A DNA stretch of 5,935 nucleotides from positions 1,644 through 7,578 of the forward strand of contig DFBW01000102.1 of the NCBI GenBank assembly GCA_002366775.1, read 5' to 3'. The notes under the pieces are model-generated. The model worked only from the letters and a program-made list of their open reading frames with translations. It was not told the DNA's origin and made no database searches. Positions 1-5,837 of this stretch are shown piece by piece. Position 1 is the first letter of the stretch; every line of letters starts with the position of its first letter. The translations under genes were made by a program, and so were the position numbers. This DNA comes from Roseovarius sp. UBA3070. GTDB lineage: Bacteria > Pseudomonadota > Alphaproteobacteria > Rhodobacterales > Rhodobacteraceae.

Positions 1-257
1 TTGCCGATCAGAACATCAAGGCCGCCAAAAGCCGTGCAACAGGCCTCCACCGCAGCGGCCACCTCGTGATAGCGGCTGACATCACATGGGATAGCGATGG
101 CGCTTGGGCCGATCTCTCCGGCGAGTTGGGCAATTGCGGATTGTGAGCGCGCCACAAGGGCCACATTGGCCCCCGCTTTGGCGAAGATCCGCGCAGTTTC
201 AGCCCCGATCCCCCGGCTTGCCCCGGTGATCATCACGTTTTTTCCCTGTAAATCCAT
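1..257 (-). CDS. SDR family NAD(P)-dependent oxidoreductase, N-terminal fragment (runs off left edge)
   Basis: This is the first 85 codons of a classical short-chain dehydrogenase/reductase, a cytoplasmic NAD(P)(H)-dependent oxidoreductase; the 3' part lies outside the window. Residues 11-18 read TGASRGIG, the glycine-rich cofactor loop of classical SDRs. Asp59-Val60 matches the adenine-contacting acidic position, and the frame is cut just after the hydrophobic strand GGLDVLIG (78-85), where SDRs continue with the NAG motif; the two remaining bases, AA, fit Asn. Arg15 in the glycine loop and Arg37 after the second strand suggest NADP(H) rather than NAD(H), which is an inference. The ATG start (257-255) is supported by a strong Shine-Dalgarno, AAAGGAGGG on the minus strand (270-262). 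The gene is divergent from the paralogue pair. The substrate cannot be judged because the Tyr-x-x-x-Lys site and the substrate loop are missing. The fold assignment is secure, the specific function unknown. Confidence 0.93.
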   Translation of the reverse strand, partial: MDLQGKNVMITGASRGIGAETARIFAKAGANVALVARSQSAIAQLAGEIGPSAIAIPCDVSRYHEVAAAVEACCTAFGGLDVLIG

Positions 258-386
258 GTGGCCCTCCTTTAACTTGTCTGAGTGGTACCTACCTAATTCC
301 CCATGGTCCAGTGACAACACCTCTTGACCCTATTGGCACTACAGCAGAACTTGCCGCCAAGTGATTTGACAAAGAAAGGCTTCGCA
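258..386. promoter_or_regulatory. Divergent intergenic region carrying promoters for the SDR gene and the first paralogue
   Basis: This 129-bp gap lies between two divergently oriented starts, so it must contain the 5' control signals of both genes unless transcription enters from elsewhere. Seen: the minus-strand Shine-Dalgarno at 262-270; on the plus strand a -35-like TTGACC (324-329) and a TTGACA (366-371); on the minus strand a TTGTCA (rc of 312-317). None has a good TATAAT-like partner at 16-18 bp, so I do not name a promoter. A GGTACC palindrome (284-289) is too short to call an operator. A weak plus-strand ribosome site, GAAAGG (374-379), lies 7 bp before the ATG at 387. Confidence 0.5.
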
Positions 387-1910
387 ATGTCGAACTTTAT
401 TAGAACCAGCACGAGCGTCACAGCGCTCACCATTTTGATGACCGGATCGGCCGCATTCGCCGATGTTTCCTCGCAAGAGGTATGGGACGACTGGAAAAAC
501 TACCTGACCGGCTTTGGCTATACGGTTGAAGGCGATGAAAATGCCTCGTCCGGGGCGGTGGTGGTCAAAGATCTGACCATGTCGATGGAATTGCCTGATG
601 GCGCTGGCAGCTTTTCCATGGTGATGCCCGAGCTGAGCTTTACCGACAATGGTGATGGCGCGGTGGCCGTGGCTATCCCACCGGTGATGCCGCTGATGAT
701 CGCAATGAACAATCCCGAAGCTGAAAACGTCGAGATGACCATTGATTATAATACAGTCGGCTTAAACATGACCGTGTCGGGGGATGCGTCCAGCATGGTG
801 TATGACTTCGCTGCTGATGACATTTCTGTTGCCCTGAGCAACATGAAAGTCGACGGCGCAGAAGTTGATCTGGGCACGGCGATGATGAGCATGGCAGACG
901 TGGCCGGCACAACTTCGATGAAAGTGGGCAATCTGCGCTCAACAGAACAATCAATGACCAGTGGCGCTGTGACCTATACACTGGACTTCACAAATCCGGA
1001 TGACGGCAGCCGTGCCGTGATGAAGGGCCAGTTTGCCGGTATGGGTTATGACGGCAAAGGCAGCTTACCCACTGTCATGGATACCAGCGATATGGCCGCC
1101 ATGCTGAAGGCCGGTTTCGGTTTTGATGGCGGGTTCAGCTATACAGGTGGATCCTCCAGCTTCAGTTTCAACGATGCAGGCGAAGAAATGCAGGGCTCCT
1201 CAAGCTCGGACAGCGGCAAACTGGTTGTGGCGATGGACGAAAACCAGCTGATGTATGAAGGCAGTGCTACCAATATGCAGATTCAGGTGGCCGGTGGTGA
1301 AATTCCGTTCCCGGTTGAATTGGCGATGGCCCAAAGCGGCTTCAAACTGAAAATGCCGGTTTCCAAAAGTGACGCCGAGCAGAATTTTGCCTTTGGCATC
1401 ACCTTGGGTGATTTCACCATGTCCGATATGATCTGGGGTATCTTTGATCCCACAAGCCAGTTGCCGCGTGATCCGGCGACAATCGCTATGGACCTGTCCG
1501 GCAAGGCCAAGCTGTTCTTTGACATTTTGGACCCCACCCAGATGGAGGCCATCGACAGTGGCGAAATGATGCCGGGTGAAGTGAACGCCGTTACGCTCAA
1601 TTCGATGACGGTGCGCGCGGCGGGTGCCGAGCTGACCGGCTCGGGTGATTTCAGCTTCAACAACGCAGATATGCAAACCTTCCCCGGTATGCCCGCACCT
1701 GATGGTGCGGTTGACCTGAAATTGACTGGCGGCAATGGCCTGTTGGACAAATTGGTTGCCATGGGCCTTTTGCCCGAAGAACAGGCAATGGGTACTCGTA
1801 TGATGATGGGGCTCTTTGGGGTTCTCGGTGAAGGCGAAGACAGCCTGACGTCAAAAATCGAAGTGAAACCCGATGGTCAGGTTCTGGCCAATGGTCAGCG
1901 TGTGAATTAA
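387..1910 (+). CDS. Exported DUF2125-like protein, copy A of a tandem paralogous pair
   Basis: This encodes a 507-residue exported protein of unknown function. I relate it to the alphaproteobacterial DUF2125 family from memory of its length, N-terminus and the QLPRDPA region. Residues 1-25 form a Sec signal peptide: Arg6, a hydrophobic core around 11-18, and an AFA cleavage site before Asp26. No further membrane segment is visible. The mature part alternates short hydrophobic/polar strands with turn-like Asp-Gly and Gly-Ser stretches, suggesting a beta-rich periplasmic protein. Landmarks are QLPRDPA (358-364), TFPG-x-PAPDG, and a C-terminal KPDGQ-x-LANGQR. Composition is unusual: by hand count 43 Met, no Cys, no His, about 68 acidic against 23 basic residues. 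The ATG at 387 is chosen over an in-frame TTG at 324 because it puts the signal peptide at the N-terminus and follows a GAAAGG ribosome site. It is probably co-transcribed with copy B downstream. Gene reality is near certain; the family name is moderately sure. Confidence 0.9.
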   Translation: MSNFIRTSTSVTALTILMTGSAAFADVSSQEVWDDWKNYLTGFGYTVEGDENASSGAVVVKDLTMSMELPDGAGSFSMVMPELSFTDNGDGAVAVAIPPVMPLMIAMNNPEAENVEMTIDYNTVGLNMTVSGDASSMVYDFAADDISVALSNMKVDGAEVDLGTAMMSMADVAGTTSMKVGNLRSTEQSMTSGAVTYTLDFTNPDDGSRAVMKGQFAGMGYDGKGSLPTVMDTSDMAAMLKAGFGFDGGFSYTGGSSSFSFNDAGEEMQGSSSSDSGKLVVAMDENQLMYEGSATNMQIQVAGGEIPFPVELAMAQSGFKLKMPVSKSDAEQNFAFGITLGDFTMSDMIWGIFDPTSQLPRDPATIAMDLSGKAKLFFDILDPTQMEAIDSGEMMPGEVNAVTLNSMTVRAAGAELTGSGDFSFNNADMQTFPGMPAPDGAVDLKLTGGNGLLDKLVAMGLLPEEQAMGTRMMMGLFGVLGEGEDSLTSKIEVKPDGQVLANGQRVN

Positions 1911-1951
1911 GCCCGTCGATCTTAAACGATCGCACCGCCTAACGGGCCCGT
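1911..1951 (+). other. Inverted-repeat structure directly after copy A stop codon
   Basis: Immediately after the TAA, GCCCGT (1911-1916) can pair with ACGGGC (1942-1947), and the adjoining CGATC (1917-1921) pairs with GATCG (1928-1932) around the loop TTAAAC. Together this gives an 11-bp stem with a 9-nt bulge on the 3' side. ACGGGCCCGT (1942-1951) is also a perfect 10-bp palindrome, so alternative folds compete. No T-run follows, so it is not a standard intrinsic terminator. It could stabilise the 3' end of copy A mRNA or be a processing site before copy B. Confidence 0.45.
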
Positions 1952-1963
1952 CGGCAAAACGCT

Positions 1964-1991
1964 GGTGGGCCTGATGCGTTAACGGGCCACC
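1964..1991 (+). other. Second intercistronic hairpin upstream of copy B
   Basis: GGTGG (1964-1968) pairs with CCACC (1987-1991); after one G-G mismatch, CC (1970-1971) pairs with GG (1984-1985), leaving a 12-nt loop. The right arm includes the second copy of the 9-bp direct repeat TAACGGGCC (1940-1948 and 1980-1988, exactly 40 bp apart). There is no T-tract. It sits 17 bp before the copy B ribosome site. A role in uncoupling expression of the two paralogues is possible but unproven. Confidence 0.35.
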
Positions 1992-2008
1992 CCTGGACCC
2001 ATAAAACC

Positions 2009-2013
2009 AAGGA
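2009..2013 (+). promoter_or_regulatory. Ribosome binding site that fixes a TTG start for copy B
   Basis: AAGGA ends 7 bp before a TTG (2021-2023). No in-frame ATG or GTG lies nearby upstream, and the TTG places a complete signal peptide at the N-terminus. This makes TTG the best start for copy B. Confidence 0.7.
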
Positions 2014-2020
2014 TATTGCA

Positions 2021-3544
2021 TTGCGTCATTTCCCCCTGCTTGCCAGCACCGCCACCGCCGCCCTGATTTGTGCAACACCAGCCCTTGCCGAGATCTCCGC
2101 CGAGGACGTCTGGGCCAACAAGATTGCCCTGGTTGCAGCGATGGGTGGTCAAATGACGGCAACCACCACGCGCGACGACAATCACCTGATGATCGGCGAA
2201 ACCACCACCAGCTTTACCTTGCCATTTGACGCAGGCTCCCTGCGCCTTGTTACCAGCGGAGTGACGCTGACTGAAAATGCAGATGGCACCGTGGCGGTTG
2301 AATATCCGCCCACCATTGAAGGCGCTCTGGCAATAGACGGTCCCGATGATTTGCTGGCCTCAGTCAAATTCTCTGTGGGGGCAGAGGGGTATTCCACGCT
2401 TGCCATGGGCGTGCCGGGGGATATCGGTTATTCCTATGTGTTGGACAAGGCCACGTTTCGCGTCAGTGATCTGGTCGTGCCAGAGACACCTGATATGTCA
2501 CTGGTTATGAGCAGCGTGATAAGCGGTGCTTCGGGCAGCTATCATGTAACCGAAGGCGATTTGATGCAGATCCGCACTGAGGGCACCACGGGTGACATGC
2601 TCTTTGAAATGGAAACGACCGATGATTTGGGTCTGGTCAGCACCAGTACCCTGACCATTTCAGGTGGCACCAATGCCGCAACAATGACCATTCCCACCGG
2701 TAAGGTCAGCATACTCAACTTGTCACAAGCGCTGCGTGACGGGCTGGCGCTGACGTTTAACGCCCAAGGCGCCCGTGTGGAAACATCCGAGAAAACATCG
2801 CTGGATGAAACCCTGACCATGGTGCAAAAATATGGCTATGTAACCGATACGATTGACTACAAGTTGGATCACTCCGGCCTTGTGGCCAGCGGGCGCAATT
2901 CTGACATCTGGATGGAATTTGAAGTGCCCGGATATTTGCCACTGCCGATCAAAGCCACTGCTGATGCCATCACCGGCAGCCTCACCTTGCCGCTGAACAA
3001 AACCGACGGGCTGGCTGATGCCTCCCTTGGAATGAGTGTTGAGGCGCTGAGCGTGGACGAAAGCCTCTGGTCGATGATTGATCCAGATGCGCAATTGCCG
3101 CGCGATCCGGCCAATCTGACGCTGGATATCTCGGGCCAGATCGCGCTTTTGATGGACCTTCTGGATATCAATGCGTTGATGGCGCTGACACCTGATGGCG
3201 ATACCCCGGCGCAAATGCACAAGCTCACCCTAACCACATTTGATCTTGATATGGTCGGTACTGCCCTGTCGGCAACAGGGGCCTTCGCCTTTGACAACAC
3301 CGATTGGGGTACCTTCCCCGGCTTTCCCGCCCCGGATGGCACGGTTGATATCCATGTCTCAGGTGCCGACACCCTGATGGATACCCTTGTCGCCTTGGGT
3401 CTTTTGAGCAAAGAAGATGTGACCGGTGCGCGCATGATGCTGGGCCTCTTTGCCATCCCCGGCGCGGATGAGGATACACTGACCTCAACCATCGAAATCA
3501 AACCCGATGGCCAAATCCTCGCCAATGGCCAACGCCTGCAATAA
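2021..3544 (+). CDS. Exported DUF2125-like protein, copy B of the tandem paralogous pair
   Basis: This is the second 507-residue exported protein, a diverged paralogue of the one just upstream. Residues 1-23 form a Sec signal peptide: Arg2, a hydrophobic stretch, and an ALA cleavage site before Glu24. The only cysteine (Cys17) lies inside the signal peptide, so the mature protein has none. QLPRDPA is at residues 358-364, exactly the numbering in copy A, and both end in KPDGQ-x-LANGQR. Ungapped hand alignment gives about 72 of 150 identities from residue 358 to the end, and about 21 of 74 over the first mature residues. Copy B has about half the methionine of copy A (22 against 43) and contains several histidines. 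The start is TTG with AAGGA 7 bp upstream, which may lower translation relative to copy A. A periplasmic, beta-rich, structural or binding role is inference. No catalytic motif is recognisable. Confidence 0.9.
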   Translation: MRHFPLLASTATAALICATPALAEISAEDVWANKIALVAAMGGQMTATTTRDDNHLMIGETTTSFTLPFDAGSLRLVTSGVTLTENADGTVAVEYPPTIEGALAIDGPDDLLASVKFSVGAEGYSTLAMGVPGDIGYSYVLDKATFRVSDLVVPETPDMSLVMSSVISGASGSYHVTEGDLMQIRTEGTTGDMLFEMETTDDLGLVSTSTLTISGGTNAATMTIPTGKVSILNLSQALRDGLALTFNAQGARVETSEKTSLDETLTMVQKYGYVTDTIDYKLDHSGLVASGRNSDIWMEFEVPGYLPLPIKATADAITGSLTLPLNKTDGLADASLGMSVEALSVDESLWSMIDPDAQLPRDPANLTLDISGQIALLMDLLDINALMALTPDGDTPAQMHKLTLTTFDLDMVGTALSATGAFAFDNTDWGTFPGFPAPDGTVDIHVSGADTLMDTLVALGLLSKEDVTGARMMLGLFAIPGADEDTLTSTIEIKPDGQILANGQRLQ

Positions 3545-3582
3545 TCCGCCCCATCTTCTTGCCAAAAATATCCCAGGGGGTT

Positions 3583-3601
3583 TGGGGGACAGCGTCCCCC
3601 A
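3583..3601 (+). terminator. G-rich hairpin after copy B, probable 3' end signal of the paralogue operon
   Basis: TGGGGGAC (3583-3590) and GTCCCCCA (3594-3601) form a perfect 8-bp stem with the 3-nt loop AGC, 39 bp after the copy B stop. Upstream, AAAAATATCCCAGGGGG supplies another G5 tract (3576-3580) that could also pair with the C5 tract. Only scattered T residues follow on the plus strand, so a classical U-tract is lacking. Read on the minus strand the hairpin is followed at a distance by ATATTTTT. The arrangement, CCAAAAATAT then GGGGGTTTGGGGG then a C-rich arm, resembles a hairpin I recall as frequent behind Rhodobacteraceae genes; that is memory, not a search. Confidence 0.6.
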
Positions 3602-3615
3602 TTCAACAATCTTTC

Positions 3616-3640
3616 AAAGCGTGGCAAAGCCACTCACTTT
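3616..3640 (+). terminator. Second hairpin with short T-tract, possible intrinsic terminator
   Basis: GTGGC (3621-3625) and GCCAC (3629-3633) form a 5-bp stem with the triloop AAA. Outside a small internal loop, AAAG (3616-3619) pairs with CTTT (3637-3640), followed by GATT. The T content after the stem is low, so termination here would be modest. With the stronger G-rich hairpin 15 bp before it, it may serve as a tandem stop between copy B and the pmbA unit. Confidence 0.4.
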
Positions 3641-3724
3641 GATTACACTCACAAACACCCAAAAGCGTTTGAACCCCGGTGCGCTCCGGTCTACGCCTTG
3701 AGCACCAGATAGGAGAGCCACCCC

Positions 3725-5071
3725 ATGACCACAAATCTGTCGGATGTCACCCACGCCTTGTTGGACATGGCCCTTAAAACCGGTGCCGATGCGGCGGATG
3801 CAATTGCCGTACAAGGCCATGCCATGACCATCGACATGCGTGGCGGCGTGTTGGAACAGGCCGAACGCGCCGAAGGTGTGGACATCGGCCTGCGGGTGCT
3901 GATCGGCCAACGACAGGCCATTGTTTCGGCCTCTGATCTGCGCAGTGAAACGCTCGCGTTTTTGGCCGAACGTGCTGTGGCCATGGCAAAAGAAGCGCCC
4001 GAAGACCCCTATGTCGGCTTGGCTGAACCGGGCCAGCTGGCCCAGGGCTGGGACATGGCCGCGCTAGAGCTGAGCGATCCCGCGCCTGAGCCATCACCCC
4101 AGGCCCTTCAGGACGAAGCGGCGCGCGCCGAAGCCGCCGCCCTTGCCGTCAAGGGGGTTACGCAGGTCCAATCGGCCAGTGCGGCCTATCACAATCGCAC
4201 CATTCATCAGGCGGCCACCAATGGGTTTTCTGCCGGGTTTCAGCGGACCGACACAGGCCTGTCCTGTGTGGCCATCGCTGGCACCGGCAGCTCAATGGAG
4301 CGCGATCACGATAGTGACAGCCGCATTTTTCAGGCCGATCTGCGCAGCGCGCAGGATATTGGCACCCGTGCGGGCGAGCGCACCATCGCCCAGCTTGGGG
4401 CGCGCAAACCGCCCACGGGGGCTTATCCAGTGTTGTTTGATGAACGTATTTCCGGCTCGCTTATTGGCCATTTACTTAGTGCGGCCAATGGCACGGCGAT
4501 TGCGCGGGGTGCGTCTTGGCTGCGCGACGCCATGGGGGATGCCGTTCTGCCCGACGGGCTGAGCCTGACGGAGGATCCGCACCGCGCCCGCGTGTCCGCC
4601 TCGCGCCCGTTTGATGCCGAAGGCCTGCCCACCAAAGCCCGCAACATCGTTGATAACGGCGTGCTGAGTGGCTGGATGCTTGATCTGGCCACGGCGCGCA
4701 AACTGGGGCTTTCCTCAACGGCCAACGCCAAACGTGGCCCCTCGGGCCCGCCGTCGCCCAGTTCATGGAATGTGGCACTGACGCAAGGCACCCAAAGCCA
4801 GGCCGAGCTGTTGGCCGACATGGGCACAGGGCTGCTGGTCACAGGCATGATCGGCAGCACGATCAACCCCAATACCGGCGAATATTCGCGGGGCGCCTAC
4901 GGCTTTTGGGTTGAAAACGGTGAGGTGCAATATCCGGTCAACGAATGCACCATTGCCGGTTCTTTGCCTGAAATGTTGCGCCGGATCATACCGGCAAATG
5001 ATGCGCGCGACTGGCTGAGCCGGGTTGTGCCCTCGCTTTTGGTTGAGGGGATGATCCTTGCCGGTGAATGA
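3725..5071 (+). CDS. pmbA: TldD/PmbA family protein, PmbA (TldE) type
   Basis: This 448-residue cytoplasmic protein belongs to the TldD/PmbA family. In E. coli, PmbA (TldE) pairs with TldD to form a peptidase that matures microcin B17 and degrades the antitoxin CcdA; TldD carries the zinc site. Here the family region starts near residue 234 with PVLFDER, followed by a Gly-Ala rich segment with ARGASWL. The C-terminal signature at about 378-414 includes STINPNTGEYSRGAYGFWVE and QYPVNECTIAG, which match PmbA-type proteins. No HExxxH motif is present: none of the histidines is followed by Glu. It is therefore the non-metal partner rather than TldD. Length is normal for PmbA. The ATG start has AGGAG (3711-3715) 9 bp upstream. 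The 3' end overlaps the next gene by 14 bp, implying an operon with translational coupling. No tldD lies in the window. The natural substrate in this organism is unknown. Confidence 0.92.
   Translation: MTTNLSDVTHALLDMALKTGADAADAIAVQGHAMTIDMRGGVLEQAERAEGVDIGLRVLIGQRQAIVSASDLRSETLAFLAERAVAMAKEAPEDPYVGLAEPGQLAQGWDMAALELSDPAPEPSPQALQDEAARAEAAALAVKGVTQVQSASAAYHNRTIHQAATNGFSAGFQRTDTGLSCVAIAGTGSSMERDHDSDSRIFQADLRSAQDIGTRAGERTIAQLGARKPPTGAYPVLFDERISGSLIGHLLSAANGTAIARGASWLRDAMGDAVLPDGLSLTEDPHRARVSASRPFDAEGLPTKARNIVDNGVLSGWMLDLATARKLGLSSTANAKRGPSGPPSPSSWNVALTQGTQSQAELLADMGTGLLVTGMIGSTINPNTGEYSRGAYGFWVENGEVQYPVNECTIAGSLPEMLRRIIPANDARDWLSRVVPSLLVEGMILAGE
5045..5050 (+). promoter_or_regulatory. Ribosome binding site for the phosphatase gene, inside the 3' end of pmbA
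   Basis: GAGGGG lies 7 bp before the TTG at 5058 and 13 bp before an in-frame GTG at 5064. Spacing favours TTG as the start. Both candidates lie within the last codons of pmbA, so ribosomes finishing pmbA could reinitiate here. Confidence 0.5.
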
Positions 5072-5837
5072 CCTTCCTTTGTTGCTGGAGGCGGCGCAGG
5101 CTGCGGGCAAGATTGCCACCGGTTTTGCCGGGCAAACTGCTGCGCGTTGGGACAAGCCGGATGATGCCGGCCCGGTGACCGAGGCTGATCTGGCTGTGAA
5201 TGACATGCTGCACACCACCCTGCGCGCGGCGCGCCCTGAGTATGGGTGGCTATCGGAGGAAACCGAGGATACCACCGAGCGGCTAAACCGTGACCGGGTG
5301 TTTATCATTGATCCCATCGACGGCACGCGCAGCTTTATTGAGGGGGCAAAAACCTGGGCACATTCCATCGCCGTGGCCGAGCAGGGCCGTGTCACCGCGG
5401 CTGCAATTTATCTGCCATTGCTGGACAAAATGTATGCCGCCGCCGAAGGGCAGGGGGCCACGTTGAACGGGGTGCCCATTCGGGTCGGGGTTGGCTCTGA
5501 TCCGTCGGCGGCGTCGATACTGGCCGCGCGGCCAACTGCTGATGCACATCACTGGCAGGGCGGGCAAATGCCGCCCTTTACGCGGGCCTATCGCCCGTCT
5601 TTGGCTTACCGGTTGGCGCTGGTGGCAGAAGGGCGGTTCGATGCGATGCTGACCCTGCACAAGGCGTGGGAATGGGATATTGCCGCAGGTGATCTGATCC
5701 TGCGAGAGGCGGGGGCCGTGGTGTCTGATCGCCTGGCGAAACCACTGATCTTTAACAACCCCGAGCCATTGCTGGACGGGGTTGTTGCGGCCAATCCAGA
5801 GATACATGAACACATCACAAAGGCGCTTGCCACATGA
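5058..5837 (+). CDS. Inositol monophosphatase family phosphatase, probably 3'(2'),5'-bisphosphate nucleotidase (CysQ-like)
   Basis: This 259-residue protein carries the complete metal-dependent phosphatase motif set of the inositol monophosphatase superfamily: PVTEAD (39-44), LSEET (65-69, with Glu67 as the expected metal ligand), DPIDGT (85-90, with Asp85 and Asp88), and WDIAAGDLI (206-214, with Asp207). These residues bind Mg2+ for phosphate-ester hydrolysis. Length is typical and no signal peptide is visible, so it should be cytoplasmic. CysQ, which clears the sulfate-assimilation by-product PAP, is my preferred assignment given the family type in this lineage. The DPIDGTRSFIEG stretch also resembles HisN-type histidinol-phosphate phosphatases, and inositol monophosphatase is possible; motifs alone do not decide. 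The start is TTG (5058) on ribosome-site spacing, GTG at 5064 being the alternative; either overlaps the end of pmbA, indicating co-transcription. The 3' end overlaps a probable convergent gene by 23 bp. Confidence 0.9.
   Translation: MPVNDLPLLLEAAQAAGKIATGFAGQTAARWDKPDDAGPVTEADLAVNDMLHTTLRAARPEYGWLSEETEDTTERLNRDRVFIIDPIDGTRSFIEGAKTWAHSIAVAEQGRVTAAAIYLPLLDKMYAAAEGQGATLNGVPIRVGVGSDPSAASILAARPTADAHHWQGGQMPPFTRAYRPSLAYRLALVAEGRFDAMLTLHKAWEWDIAAGDLILREAGAVVSDRLAKPLIFNNPEPLLDGVVAANPEIHEHITKALAT

Noticed and set aside
97..327. Plus-strand 76-residue open frame over the SDR 5' end
   Set aside because: It is antisense to a clear SDR with an intact TGASRGIG motif and a strong ribosome site; the translation has no recognisable features.
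324..352. Sigma-70-like promoter starting at TTGACC
   Set aside because: No reasonable -10 hexamer lies 16-18 bp downstream (AGAACT or GAACTT), so it is not called as a promoter.
324..386. Longer N-terminus of copy A from a TTG at 324
   Set aside because: It would bury the signal peptide 21 residues inside the protein, and the ATG at 387 has its own ribosome site.
2021..2092. Possible lipoprotein signal around Cys17 of copy B
   Set aside because: The residues before the cysteine read Ala-Leu-Ile, and Ile at -1 does not fit a lipobox (Gly, Ala or Ser expected). An ordinary ALA cleavage site follows.
2869..3633. Minus-strand 254-residue open frame across copy B
   Set aside because: It is antisense to a well-supported exported protein with a conserved paralogue; long antisense frames are expected in GC-rich coding DNA.
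3674..3691. CCGG-TGCGCT-CCGG inverted repeat upstream of pmbA
   Set aside because: It has only a 4-bp stem in GC-rich DNA, which is expected by chance.
4763..5395. Minus-strand 210-residue open frame across the pmbA-phosphatase junction
   Set aside because: Both plus-strand proteins have strong family motifs here, and this frame shows none.
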